Assembly (NCBI GenBank): GCA_002491245.1
Contig: DKVO01000032.1
Span: 39,580-103,579, forward strand
DNA length: 64,000 nt
Direction of reading: 5' to 3'
Source of the DNA: Porphyromonadaceae bacterium UBA7176
GTDB taxonomy: Bacteria > Bacteroidota > Bacteroidia > Bacteroidales > Muribaculaceae
Shown here: positions 51,855 through 60,460 of the stretch, piece by piece
Layout of the letters: every line of letters starts with the position of its first letter
How positions within the stretch are numbered: position 1 is the stretch's first letter
Program-made: the position numbers and the translations under genes
The notes under the pieces: model-generated
Seen by the model: the letters and a program-made list of their open reading frames with translations, nothing else
The model's database searches: none
Told to the model about the DNA's origin: nothing

Positions 51855-53594
51855 TTATTTGTAGAGGAAGCGACGGATTGAGCGTTTTGGCGTTTTCTCA
51901 AATTCTTCGGACATTATTTCTATTTCTTGCACATGTTCGTAAGGCGCTACGATAGCATTAAGCCCTGCGAGGTTGGCCTGCATGGCGTCTTTGAGCCCTT
52001 GCGAGTCGAGTCCGTCGCGAGTCACCTGGTCTTCGTCGGGGTGGCATAATGCCACAAGATGTCCGTTGCGTTCGATCACGAGGCATTCGTTGACATATGG
52101 CATGTTGCTGAGCTTGGCTTCAATTTCTTCAGGATATATGTTTTGCCCGTTGGCCGACAGTATCATGGTTTTGTACCGTCCTCTTATGTGTATGGTCCGT
52201 TCGTCAGGTTCGCTCAGCCACCCCATGTCGCCTGTATGTAGCCATCCGTCGGAGTCGATTGCAGCTTCTGTGGCTTCGGGATTTTTGTAATATCCTTTCA
52301 TCACGTTCATGCCGCGGACGAGTATCTCGCCCTGCGGATGTCCGTTGTGTAATGGCAGGGAGGTGTCGTGTAATATACGGGCTTCCATAATTCCTGCAAG
52401 AGTCCTTCCTGCCGAACCTGGCTCGAACCTCCGCCAGGGAGAGTAGCTTATGAGTGGCCCGCATTCGGTCATTCCGAAGCCGACGGTCATGGGAAATCTG
52501 ATACGGATGAGGAAGTCTTCTACCTCGCTGTTGAGCGGCGCTCCTCCGACAATCACTTCCTCGAACGCTCCGCCGAATGCCTCGACGAGTTTGTTGCGAA
52601 TAATGCTGTAGACCGCTTTTTCGACGTAGGGAAGTGCAAGAACCCATCGGATGGGTTTCTTTGTAATCATCGGTACGACTACTTTGCGGTATATTTTCTC
52701 GAGAATAAGCGGAACGCAGATGATGAGCGAGGGCCTCACCTGACGCAGTGCTTTGAGAAGCAGCATAGGTGTAGGAGTCTTGCCCAGAAGGGTGATATGC
52801 GATCCGACAGCGAGAGGCACAAGCATATCGAAGGCACACCCATAGGCATGAGCGAGGGGCAGGAAAGACAGTACTCTTGAGTTCTGGTAGTGGAGTTTCG
52901 ACCGTATGCCGAAAACGACATTTCCCCTTAGGTTCTCGAGAGTCAACATCACTCCTTTTGAAAAGCCGGTAGTGCCGGAAGTGTAGTTTATTACACACAC
53001 CGAACTGCTGTCGAAATGGCGATATGCTATATCTGTTGGAGCAAAACCTTTGGGGTACCTTTTCCGGAAGTTACGGGTGAGGTTTGTTACAATTGACTTG
53101 TGGGTTGTTGGAACCCGTCTCGATTCGTTTGATACCGGTGGTCGCTCTGCGATGACTGTGCGGGTGTCGAGAGATATCACAGCATTCAGCTGTGGCATTT
53201 CATCAAAGTTGAGAGATGGGAATATGCCGTCGGAAACAAATAGCATGACGGCGTCGGAGTGGTTAATGATATGCTGGGCGTCGGCCGGATTGAAGTCGTT
53301 GAGGACCGGTACGATTACAGCACCATAGGTGATGGTAGCCATAAAAGTGATGACCCAGTTTGGCGTGTTTCGCCCGAGGAGGGCTATTTTGTCGCCAGGA
53401 AGGACGCCGGCTTGTTCGAAGAACAGATGCAGACGCGCTATCCGACGAGCCATGTCTCCATAACTTATGTTTTTGCCGCTGATGTAATCTGTAAGGGCCG
53501 TCAATGGGAAATTGTCGGCGAATGTGTGCTGATAAATCTGCAGCAGGTCGTCGAAAGGCGGTTTGCGGTACTGTTCTTCGAAGGCGTATGTCAT
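51855..53594 (-). CDS. Long-chain acyl-CoA synthetase (AMP-binding)
   Basis: 579-residue ligase activating fatty acids with ATP and CoA. AMP-binding P-loop INYTSGTTGFSKG at about 202-214, the adenylate-forming motif TVGFGMTECGP and the C-terminal hinge WLHTGDMGWL/RGRYKTMILSANGQNIYP, with the second-half lysine expected in PKRSIRRF near the end. Length is normal. It starts 2 bases after adk ends on the same strand. Confidence 0.93.
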   Translation of the reverse strand: MTYAFEEQYRKPPFDDLLQIYQHTFADNFPLTALTDYISGKNISYGDMARRIARLHLFFEQAGVLPGDKIALLGRNTPNWVITFMATITYGAVIVPVLNDFNPADAQHIINHSDAVMLFVSDGIFPSLNFDEMPQLNAVISLDTRTVIAERPPVSNESRRVPTTHKSIVTNLTRNFRKRYPKGFAPTDIAYRHFDSSSVCVINYTSGTTGFSKGVMLTLENLRGNVVFGIRSKLHYQNSRVLSFLPLAHAYGCAFDMLVPLAVGSHITLLGKTPTPMLLLKALRQVRPSLIICVPLILEKIYRKVVVPMITKKPIRWVLALPYVEKAVYSIIRNKLVEAFGGAFEEVIVGGAPLNSEVEDFLIRIRFPMTVGFGMTECGPLISYSPWRRFEPGSAGRTLAGIMEARILHDTSLPLHNGHPQGEILVRGMNVMKGYYKNPEATEAAIDSDGWLHTGDMGWLSEPDERTIHIRGRYKTMILSANGQNIYPEEIEAKLSNMPYVNECLVIERNGHLVALCHPDEDQVTRDGLDSQGLKDAMQANLAGLNAIVAPYEHVQEIEIMSEEFEKTPKRSIRRFLYK

Positions 53595-53596
53595 TT

Positions 53597-54172
53597 TCAG
53601 TTGTGTCTGTCGAGCTCGGCTGCGATGTCGTTTGAAATTCTGTCGAGGTCGCCGTTTCCGTTTATCGCGCGGTATGTGCCTTTGCCGAGGTAGTACTCCT
53701 TGAGCGGAGCAGTCTGGCGGTGGTATACGTCAAGACGTTTACGGATAGTGTCGATGTTGTCGTCGCTGCGACCGCTGTTTTTACCTCTCTCGATCATACG
53801 GCGGACGAGTTCGTCTTCGTCGACTTCGAGACCGATTACCGAGTGGATCTCGGTATTGTATTTCCCGAGCATTACGGCAAGAGCTTCGGCCTGAGGTATC
53901 GTTCGTGGGAATCCGTCGAAGATAACGCCTTTCTCTACTGTCTCAGGGTTTTGTTTGAAGATGTCTTCGAGGACGTCGATCATCAGTTCGTCGGGTATGA
54001 GTTGACCTTGCGAAATGTATGTGTCGGCAACTTTACCGAGGTGTGTCTGCCGTGCGATATGGTCGCGCAGGAGTTCGCCGGTAGATATGTGATGGAGGCC
54101 ATATTTCTCGATAAGGCGCTCGCTTTGTGTGCCTTTACCGCTTCCGGGGGCACCGAATATAACGATATTCAT
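53597..54172 (-). CDS. adk: Adenylate kinase
   Basis: Balances ATP, ADP and AMP. 191 residues with P-loop FGAPGSGKGT (6-15), AMP-binding HISTGELLRDHI, GFPRTIPQAEAL and the short LID region (RGKNSGRSDDN) without zinc cysteines. Such lid-short forms are common in Bacteroidetes. It lies in a set with hpt on the same strand. Confidence 0.96.
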   Translation of the reverse strand: MNIVIFGAPGSGKGTQSERLIEKYGLHHISTGELLRDHIARQTHLGKVADTYISQGQLIPDELMIDVLEDIFKQNPETVEKGVIFDGFPRTIPQAEALAVMLGKYNTEIHSVIGLEVDEDELVRRMIERGKNSGRSDDNIDTIRKRLDVYHRQTAPLKEYYLGKGTYRAINGNGDLDRISNDIAAELDRHN

Positions 54173-54201
54173 TGTTTTAACGGTGATGTTTTGATTGGCA
54201 A

Positions 54202-54744
54202 TTAAGCTTCTTTCAAAATATATATGTCGTTGAGGTTGCGTGCTTTTTCGTTTATGTCGAGTCCGTAACCGATTATGAATTTGGTAGGTATTTCGAAGCC
54301 TACGTAGTCGGGTTTGATGTTTCGGACGAGTGCATCGGGTTTGAAGAGCAGGGTTGCAACTTTTATATCGGCCGGATTTTTTTCCTTGAGGTCGTTTACG
54401 AGACGGTATATTGTGTTGCCGGTGTCGACGATGTCTTCGACGATGATCACGGTCCGACCTTCGATGTTTTCGTGCAGACCGATAACTTCTTTGACAGTTC
54501 CCGAAGTTGAAGTACCTTCATAGCTTTTGAGTCGTATGAAGGTGATCTCGGCATCGGGGTCGTCGACTGCTCTGAACAAATCGCTTGCAAAAGGAAATGC
54601 CCCGTTGAGGACACACACAAACAGGGGCATTTTACCGGCGCAATCGCGCGTTATTTCTTTACCCAGCACTTCCACGCGGGTTTTAATGTCTTGCTTAGAT
54701 ATATAAGGCTCGAATGTCAAGCCTTCATAAGTCACATGTTCCAT
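54202..54744 (-). CDS. hpt: Hypoxanthine phosphoribosyltransferase
   Basis: Purine salvage: hypoxanthine or guanine plus PRPP to nucleotide. 180 residues from ATG 54744; a TTG-start extension overlaps the -7 box and is rejected. Motifs: VCVLNGAFPFASDL, RTVIIVEDIVDTGNTI (PRPP site with paired acidic residues), and KPDYVGFEIPTKFIIGYGLD for base binding. Adk follows 29 bases downstream. Confidence 0.96.
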   Translation of the reverse strand: MEHVTYEGLTFEPYISKQDIKTRVEVLGKEITRDCAGKMPLFVCVLNGAFPFASDLFRAVDDPDAEITFIRLKSYEGTSTSGTVKEVIGLHENIEGRTVIIVEDIVDTGNTIYRLVNDLKEKNPADIKVATLLFKPDALVRNIKPDYVGFEIPTKFIIGYGLDINEKARNLNDIYILKEA

Positions 54745-54765
54745 CGTATAGCGAAATAAATTATG

Positions 54766-54773
54766 CAAAGTTA
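54766..54773 (-). promoter_or_regulatory. hpt: hpt -7 box (TAACTTTG)
   Basis: TAACTTTG on the minus strand, 21 bases ahead of ATG 54744. It contains the TTG of the longer reading, so the ATG is the start. Confidence 0.6.
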
Positions 54774-54871
54774 ATTATTTTATTCGAGGGAAATGAAGTG
54801 TCGGGCTTGTTATGGAGTGTTAAAAAAAATAAATTTTAAAAATTCGATCGGTTTATGTCAATAAATATAAG

Positions 54872-54904
54872 CCCCGGCAGTGTATCTGGTTTACATTGCC
54901 GGGG
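54872..54904 (-). terminator. Terminator of tRNA-Arg
   Basis: CCCCGGCAGTGT (54872-54883) and ACATTGCCGGGG (54893-54904) pair over 12 positions with one G-T wobble. It lies just downstream of the leftward tRNA-Arg and is followed by a T-rich run in that direction. Confidence 0.85.
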
Positions 54905-54913
54905 TGGTGATTG

Positions 54914-54985
54914 TACGCCCGTAGGGAATCGAACCCTAATCTAAGGAACCGGAATCCTTTATTCTATCCATTGAAATACGGGCGC
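54914..54985 (-). tRNA. tRNA-Arg (CCG)
   Basis: The minus strand folds as a tRNA: 5' acceptor GCGCCCG against 3' CGGGCGT (first pair G-T), anticodon stem AAGGA/TCCTT with loop TTCCGGT (anticodon CCG), T arm TAGGG-TTCGATT-CCCTA, discriminator A at 54914. CCA is not encoded. A -7 box (55004-55011) precedes it. Confidence 0.93.
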
Positions 54986-55003
54986 AAATTTGGATTGCGA
55001 GTG

Positions 55004-55011
55004 CAAAAGTA
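55004..55011 (-). promoter_or_regulatory. -7 box of tRNA-Arg (TACTTTTG)
   Basis: TACTTTTG on the minus strand, 18 bases ahead of the tRNA 5' end, close back-to-back with the ung box. Confidence 0.6.
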
Positions 55012-55023
55012 ATTATTTTTTTG

Positions 55024-55031
55024 TAGTTTTG
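55024..55031 (+). promoter_or_regulatory. ung: -7 box of ung (TAGTTTTG)
   Basis: TAGTTTTG fits TAnnTTTG and lies 17 bases before the ung ATG. The -33 region is not clear. Confidence 0.5.
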
Positions 55032-55048
55032 CAAAAGAATATTCCAAT

Positions 55049-55720
55049 ATGAACGTAAAAATTGAACAAGGCTGGAAAGAGGCGCTTTCGTCGGAATGGA
55101 CGAAAGATTATTTTGTAAGACTGACGGAATATGTTCGCGAGCGATACCGTCAGACACAGGTGTATCCGTTGCCGTCGCAGATCTTTGCGGCGTTTGACGC
55201 TACGCCGTTCGATAAGGTCAAAGTTGTCATTCTCGGTCAGGATCCTTATCATGGGCCGGGGCAGGCGCACGGTTTATGTTTTTCGGTGCCCGACGGAGTG
55301 GCTCTGCCTCCATCGTTGCTCAACATATTCAAAGAGATGTCGACAGATCTCGGAGAGCCCGTTGCACCAGGACGAGGAGGTAACTTGGGCTATCTGTGCG
55401 AGCAGGGGGTGTTGCTCCTGAACTCTACCCTTACGGTTGAGGCCCATAAGGCCGGTTCGCACCAGGGCAAGGGCTGGGAAGAATTGACCGATGCCGCTAT
55501 ACGTGCATTAAACGATGGCCGTGAGCATCTGGTGTTTTTGCTTTGGGGTTCGTATGCAATCCGTAAAGGAGCGTTTATCGACCGGGATAAGCATCTTGTC
55601 CTCGAGTCGCCGCATCCGTCGCCTCTGTCAGCCCACCGTGGTTTTTTTGGCAACCGTCATTTCAGTAAGGCAAATGCCTACCTTGAGGCAAACGGTATAG
55701 AGCCGATAAGGTGGTTATGA
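55049..55720 (+). CDS. ung: Uracil-DNA glycosylase
   Basis: Removes uracil from DNA in base excision repair. 223 residues. Catalytic water-activating Asp65 in GQDPYHGPGQAHGL; GVLLLNSTLTVEAHKAGSH contains the uracil-specific Asn; HPSPLSAHRGFFG is the second catalytic loop with the conserved His. Length is standard. The end overlaps the next gene's ATG (ATGATG). Confidence 0.98.
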   Translation: MNVKIEQGWKEALSSEWTKDYFVRLTEYVRERYRQTQVYPLPSQIFAAFDATPFDKVKVVILGQDPYHGPGQAHGLCFSVPDGVALPPSLLNIFKEMSTDLGEPVAPGRGGNLGYLCEQGVLLLNSTLTVEAHKAGSHQGKGWEELTDAAIRALNDGREHLVFLLWGSYAIRKGAFIDRDKHLVLESPHPSPLSAHRGFFGNRHFSKANAYLEANGIEPIRWL

Positions 55721-56973
55721 TGCGTATTGTGTCATTCGTGGCTTTCTTGGCCATATGTGTTCTTTCCTACGGTCGTGGCGATACGATGACAGGTGTGTTT
55801 GATGAACGGATAAAGTCGTTGCAGATACGCCTCGAGGACGATGATTTCGCTCCGGCGATAGCCATACTGGGCAGTGATGACCGCATACGTATCGACTTTG
55901 ACCATCTTGCCGAAGACCGTGAATATTTCAGGTATTCGTTGACTCACTGCAATGCTTCGTGGGTGCCCTCGGGACTTGTCGACAGTGAGTTCCTCGATGG
56001 TTTTAATGAGGGAACAGTGGAGGACTATGGTTTTTCTCGGTCGACGACAGTGCATTATGTGCATTATTCGCTTACGATACCTAATGAGCAGGTCGATCCT
56101 AAATTGTCGGGAAACTATCTGCTTAAGATATATCGAGAGGATGATCCGGAAAAGCCCTTGCTCCAATGCCGATTTATGCTAAGCGAGCAGACGGCTCCGG
56201 TATCAGTGCTTGCGTCGTCGCAGACTGATGTCGACTATAATAAGAGCCATCAGCAATTGGCTGTGAGCGTCGATACGGAGAGGAGCTATGTCGAAGATCC
56301 GTTTAATGACCTTGTGGTTGTCATTAATCAGAACGGAAGGCTTGACAACGAGGTGGCTATGCGTCAACCGTTGCGTCTGCAGAGGTCTACGGCAGTCTAT
56401 GAGCATCAACCGGCGCTGATATTTGATGCCGGAAACGAATATCGCCGTTTCGAAATCGTGAGCGAGACTTATCCAGGCATGGGTGTTGCTGATATCGAAC
56501 ATTTCGATCCATACTATCACTACAGGCTTTATACTGATAGCGGTCGTGATGAAGAGGCTTATGTCTATGATGAAACGCAGCATGGGCGCTATTTTGTGAG
56601 AGAGTACAACTCGGCCGACAGCGATGTTGAGGCTGATTACGGTGTGGTGCATTTTACACTCGATTATCCAGAGACTCCCGGTGCGATGGTTTTTATTGAC
56701 GGAGACATGACGCAACGGAGGTTTGACGATAATGCCAGGATGGTGTATAATCCGGCGACAGGTCTGTATGAACGTGCCATGCTGCTCAAGCAGGGGGCAT
56801 ATAATTATCAATATCTTATTGTACCTCCCGGAGCGAGGAGAGGATATACAAAAAATATCGAAGGCGATAAGTTTCAGACGGTAAACGAGTACACCGTAAG
56901 GGTATATCACCGTCGTAAGGGTGAACGTTACGACCGGCTTATCGGATTCGGTGGATGTAGAACAGCAATATAG
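55717..56973 (+). CDS. DUF5103 / type IX secretion plug-type protein
   Basis: 418 residues from ATG 55717 (55720 also possible), with an N-terminal signal segment (VSFVAFLAICVLSYG). It matches the DUF5103 family by its features: an N-terminal beta-domain (LQIRLEDDDFAPAIAILGS), EYFRYSLTHCNASWVPS, VHYSLTIPNEQVDPKLSGNYLLKIY split across about 115-140, and a long beta-rich rest. A homologue was found as the Plug of the SprA type IX translocon. Whether it acts there in this organism cannot be told, since no other T9SS gene is in the window. Confidence 0.85.
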   Translation: MMRIVSFVAFLAICVLSYGRGDTMTGVFDERIKSLQIRLEDDDFAPAIAILGSDDRIRIDFDHLAEDREYFRYSLTHCNASWVPSGLVDSEFLDGFNEGTVEDYGFSRSTTVHYVHYSLTIPNEQVDPKLSGNYLLKIYREDDPEKPLLQCRFMLSEQTAPVSVLASSQTDVDYNKSHQQLAVSVDTERSYVEDPFNDLVVVINQNGRLDNEVAMRQPLRLQRSTAVYEHQPALIFDAGNEYRRFEIVSETYPGMGVADIEHFDPYYHYRLYTDSGRDEEAYVYDETQHGRYFVREYNSADSDVEADYGVVHFTLDYPETPGAMVFIDGDMTQRRFDDNARMVYNPATGLYERAMLLKQGAYNYQYLIVPPGARRGYTKNIEGDKFQTVNEYTVRVYHRRKGERYDRLIGFGGCRTAI

Positions 56974-56975
56974 TT

Positions 56976-57573
56976 ATGTTGGAAATAGGAGATAATACAT
57001 TGGTTAGCTTCGACCTTGCGGAGCGTTATTTTTGCTGCGATCTTGAGTCTTGCAAGGGGCAGTGTTGTCTCGAAGGTGATGCCGGTGCCCCATTGGAGGC
57101 CGGTGAGGCAGACAAAATTCGTGAGATTTTGCCCGAAATATGGGATGACTTGTTGCCTGCTGCCCGACGCGAGGTTGAGGCTAATGGCGTGAGTTATATA
57201 GACGAGGAGGGCGATGAGGTGACAGCGCTTGTGGAGGGGGGGGCTGTGTGCATTTGCGACAGTTGGCCCCGACGGGTCGTGGCGTTGCGCTATTGAGAAT
57301 GCCTATCGCGAGGGGCGTATAGGTTTCATGAAGCCGGTATCATGTCATCTTTATCCTGTTCGGCTCAAGAAGTATGATGGGTTTACGGCAGTTAACCTCC
57401 ACCGGTGGCGTATATGCAAATGTGCCGAGGTGCTCGGCAGGGCTAAGGGCATCAGGGCTTATGAGTTCCTTGAAGGACCGTTGCGCCGCCGTTTTGGCGA
57501 CGATTGGTATGAAGAACTAAAACTGACCTGCAGCGAGTATAACAAAGCCTATCCCGACGGGATGCCCCGTTAA
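56976..57573 (+). pseudogene. DUF3109 family protein, frameshifted at a poly-G run
   Basis: Two frames join at the run of eight G at 57236-57243. The upstream frame (56976-57296) gives ERYFCCDLESCKGQCCLEGD, a cysteine-rich N-terminus. The downstream frame continues with GLCAFATVGPDGSWRCAIEN and FMKPVSCHLYPVRL, as in the DUF3109 family, a cysteine-rich YkgJ-like group of about 190-200 residues. Removing one G would restore VEGGLCAF and a protein of about 198 residues. The run may be a sequencing error, a phase-variable tract or a true break. Confidence 0.75.
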
Positions 57574-58217
57574 CGCAGGTAAGGATTGGTCGATAGCTCT
57601 TCGGCAATCGTCGTAGCCGGTCCGTGGCCGGGCAGAATCATGGTGTTGCCCGGTAGCGTGGCCAGTTTTGTTTTGATACCTTGGATAAGTTGCGCGTGGT
57701 TGCCTCCTTCAAGATCGGTGCGGCCTATGGCTCCGCGGAAAAGGACGTCGCCTACGATAGCTACAGAAGCCTCGGGGCAATAAAGGACTATGCTGCCGGG
57801 TGAATGTCCGGGAACGTGAAGAACTTCAAATTTATAGTTTCCGACAGGGATATAGTCGCCTTCTTTCAACTTTACATCTATTTCAACACTGTCGTCGATA
57901 TCAGAAACGATGCCGAAGGTTGCTGCCTGACGGGCGATGTTTTGTCCAAGAGGTCCGTCAAGCTCGTTTGCCGATACCTTCACTCCATATTTGTTGCGGA
58001 CGTAGTTGTCGCCGAAGCAATGGTCGAGATGCATGTGGGTGTTGACAATCTGCCGCACTTTGAGTTTGTTGTCGGCGATGAAGCTGTCAAGAAAATCGCG
58101 TTCGCGGTCTGAAACCATGCCGGGGTCAATGATTATGGCGTCGAGAGTTTCAGTGTCGAATACTACGAATGTGCTTACTCCGAACGGATTGAATGCGAAT
58201 TGTTTTATTTTCAACAT
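57570..58217 (-). CDS. MBL-fold metallo-hydrolase (glyoxalase II-like)
   Basis: 215 residues from ATG 58217. A longer frame upstream is inside rsmG. The zinc-binding motif THMHLDHCFGD (HxHxDH) is at about 61-70; further ligands are in VPGHSPGSIVLY, GDVLFRGAIGR and LPGHGPATT. This is the hydroxyacylglutathione-hydrolase-like layout; the substrate cannot be fixed. It follows rsmG on the same strand after 2 bases. Confidence 0.92.
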   Translation of the reverse strand: MLKIKQFAFNPFGVSTFVVFDTETLDAIIIDPGMVSDRERDFLDSFIADNKLKVRQIVNTHMHLDHCFGDNYVRNKYGVKVSANELDGPLGQNIARQAATFGIVSDIDDSVEIDVKLKEGDYIPVGNYKFEVLHVPGHSPGSIVLYCPEASVAIVGDVLFRGAIGRTDLEGGNHAQLIQGIKTKLATLPGNTMILPGHGPATTIAEELSTNPYLR

Positions 58218-58219
58218 GG

Positions 58220-58861
58220 TCAGAAGGGTACGTAAACGATTTTTTTTGTGTCGAAAAATGACTCCGAGAAGAAGTCGGATACAGGCACTTCGACAACCGG
58301 ACGGCGTGAAGCCTTTATTTCGTCGTCGAGGTCGCCGCCTTTGAGGCATATCAGGCCCGGTGGGGTCGACAATTTTTTCTTGCCCACGTTGCGTGCGCAG
58401 GCTTTTACAAGTGCGTCAAGTGGCATCACTGCTCTCGAAACCACATAGTCGAAAGAACGGTGGCATTCGCCCGAATCTCCGTGCTGGAATGTTACGTTGG
58501 ATAGCCCTGTTTGGGTGGCCACATCGCTTGCTACGCGTATTTTTTTGCCGATGCGGTCAATCAAGTGGAACCTGCATTGGGGGTAGAAAATAGCAAGAGG
58601 TATGCCGGGAAAGCCGCCACCTGTGCCGAGATCCATAAAATCAGTTCCTTCGGGCAGATTACCTAAAAACTTGGCAATAGACAACGAGTGGAGGATATGA
58701 CGGGTGTACAGGTAGTCAATGTCAGTTCGCGATATCACATTTATTTTTGCATTCCAATCAGAATACAGGTCGTATAGGCGGCGAAAAGCTTCTTGCTTGT
58801 CGTCAGATAAGTCGGGAAAATATTTGGTTATGATATCGACGGTGTCGTGAGTCTGTTCCAT
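58220..58861 (-). CDS. rsmG: 16S rRNA 7-methylguanosine methyltransferase
   Basis: Methylates G527 (E. coli numbering) of 16S rRNA. 213 residues. SAM motif FMDLGTGGGFPGIPLAI with GxGxG-type loop, YSDWNAKINVISRTD at the N-terminus and the GidB signature RHILHSLSIAKFL. YVVSRAVMPLDALVKAC continues the pattern. Length is standard. Confidence 0.96.
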   Translation of the reverse strand: MEQTHDTVDIITKYFPDLSDDKQEAFRRLYDLYSDWNAKINVISRTDIDYLYTRHILHSLSIAKFLGNLPEGTDFMDLGTGGGFPGIPLAIFYPQCRFHLIDRIGKKIRVASDVATQTGLSNVTFQHGDSGECHRSFDYVVSRAVMPLDALVKACARNVGKKKLSTPPGLICLKGGDLDDEIKASRRPVVEVPVSDFFSESFFDTKKIVYVPF

Positions 58862-58965
58862 GATAGAGCAACGGGAATGTTGGGGTTAAAGTTTTTTAGC
58901 TTTACAAAATTACGGAAAAAATAATGAAATCGGGCATCTGTTTTATCGTCCCGATCGGTTTTATG

Positions 58966-59397
58966 CTATATCGATAGATGCAATATGGGGTACGGCTTGC
59001 CGTCGCTGTCGTACTCGTCTCTACTTATTATTTTAAATCCTTTTGAGAGGTAGAAGTTTAAGGCTTGTCTGTTTTGCTCATTGACATCAACTTTCGAAAC
59101 TCCGTTTTTTAATGCGAACGCAATCAATTCAGACCCTAATCCAGTATTTCGATATTTTGTGTCGATGAAAAGCATTTCGATCATGCCTCCGGCCAGGCCT
59201 ATAAATCCGGCATATATATTATCGATAGTAATGATATATGCATCAACGTTTGGGAGGTACAGGGATGGCAAATTCTGTTTTATTTCTTCGAAGTCTTGTC
59301 TCTGTAGGAAATCGTGAGTGGCCTGTACCGATCGTTCCCAGATATCAGTCAATGCCTGATAATCTTTTTCGGATGCTTTTATGATGGATATCTGCAT
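58966..59397 (-). CDS. GNAT-family N-acetyltransferase
   Basis: 143 residues. The C-terminal half has the acetyl-CoA loop FIDTKYRNTGLGSELIAFAL (R/Q-x-x-G-x-G/A form) and a final strand NLYLSK-like stretch (ALNFYLSKGFKIISRDEYD). The N-terminus (IIKASEKDYQALTDIWERS) is typical. The acceptor is unknown. Single gene between the rsmG and cvfB units. Confidence 0.9.
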   Translation of the reverse strand: MQISIIKASEKDYQALTDIWERSVQATHDFLQRQDFEEIKQNLPSLYLPNVDAYIITIDNIYAGFIGLAGGMIEMLFIDTKYRNTGLGSELIAFALKNGVSKVDVNEQNRQALNFYLSKGFKIISRDEYDSDGKPYPILHLSI

Positions 59398-59513
59398 GAT
59401 GCAAATTTAATAAAATCTAATACTCGTCTTTGTTAACAATTATTAAAATAATATTTTATTTCGGCTATATATCGTGTATGTGGAATAAAAGTGCTTTCTT
59501 TGTATGATTAAGG

Positions 59514-59538
59514 GTCTGAGGCCTTCATGGCTTCAGAC
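59514..59538. other. Hairpin in the cvfB leader
   Basis: GTCTGAGGCC (59514-59523) pairs with GGCTTCAGAC (59529-59538) with one wobble and a 5-base loop, 17 bases before ATG 59556. No T run directly follows, so it may be an RNA leader structure instead of a terminator. Confidence 0.5.
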
Positions 59539-59555
59539 TTTAAGTTTGACATGAA

Positions 59556-60395
59556 ATGATAGAAATAGGAAAATATAATGACCTTGAGGTGCGTCGCCTT
59601 GTTGATTTTGGCGCATATCTTGGTGCTCCCGACGATAGCGCGGAGATACTTCTTCCCCGTCGTTACTGGGAAGAACATATGCAGCCGGGTGAGACTGTGC
59701 ATGTATTCGTTTATAAAGATTCGGAAGACCGTCCGGTGGCTACTACCGAGCATCCTTATGCAACGGTAGGGCAGTTTGCTTACCTCGCTGTCACTGCGGT
59801 CAACGACACCGGAGCCTTCCTTGACTGGGGACTCGCAAAGGATTTGCTTGTGCCCTACAGCGAGCAACGGTCGCGTATGCGACGGGGTGGTATTTATCTC
59901 GTGTATATTTATCTCGACAAAACTACCGGCAGAGTGGTGGCCTCGGCAAAGACTGAGAAGTTTCTTGGTAATGTCTTCCCCGATTATAAACCGGGACAGC
60001 AGGTCGAAGCGCTTGTTATCGAGCATACTGATATTGGTTATAAGGTTATTGTCGATAATCTTCACCGCGGTATCATCTACTCTAACGAGATATATCGACC
60101 GATTGAGGTGGAACAGAATATCCGGGCTTGGGTCAAACGAGTGAGGGATGACGGTAAAATAGACTTGACTATAAATGACAAGGCTGAGCGCCGTACAGGA
60201 GTTCTTGCCGGGCGGATTATCGAGTATCTTGGCACTCCGGGAGCCATGCCGCTGTCTGATTCGATGCCTCCGGCTCATATCGAGATGCTTTTTCAGTGTT
60301 CCAAGCGTGATTTCAAAAAAGCGGTAGGCCATCTTTACCGTGAGCATAAGGTGGTGATAGGAGAGGATGGACGTATAAGCCTTTTACCGGAATAA
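59556..60395 (+). CDS. CvfB-family S1 RNA-binding protein
   Basis: 279 residues, with no signal peptide. Several S1/OB segments: NDLEVRRLVDFGAYLG, FAYLAVTAVNDTGAFLDWGL, VEALVIEHTDIGYKVIVDNL and IRAWVKRVRDDGKIDLTI. A winged-helix-like end follows (IEMLFQCSKRDFKKAVGHLY). This is the conserved virulence factor B layout of Staphylococcus (three S1 plus winged helix), an RNA-binding regulator. The target is not known. Confidence 0.92.
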   Translation: MIEIGKYNDLEVRRLVDFGAYLGAPDDSAEILLPRRYWEEHMQPGETVHVFVYKDSEDRPVATTEHPYATVGQFAYLAVTAVNDTGAFLDWGLAKDLLVPYSEQRSRMRRGGIYLVYIYLDKTTGRVVASAKTEKFLGNVFPDYKPGQQVEALVIEHTDIGYKVIVDNLHRGIIYSNEIYRPIEVEQNIRAWVKRVRDDGKIDLTINDKAERRTGVLAGRIIEYLGTPGAMPLSDSMPPAHIEMLFQCSKRDFKKAVGHLYREHKVVIGEDGRISLLPE

Positions 60396-60404
60396 AAGAT
60401 GCTT

Positions 60405-60438
60405 TTTGCGCGACATTCAAATTTTTTGCCTACCTTTG
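60405..60438 (+). promoter_or_regulatory. Promoter of the sugar transferase gene
   Basis: TTTG (60405-60408), 22 bases, TACCTTTG (60431-60438), 22 bases before the GTG start. Starting just after cvfB, it gives the gene its own expression. Confidence 0.7.
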
Positions 60439-60460
60439 CAGAGAATTTTTCGCTCAATAA

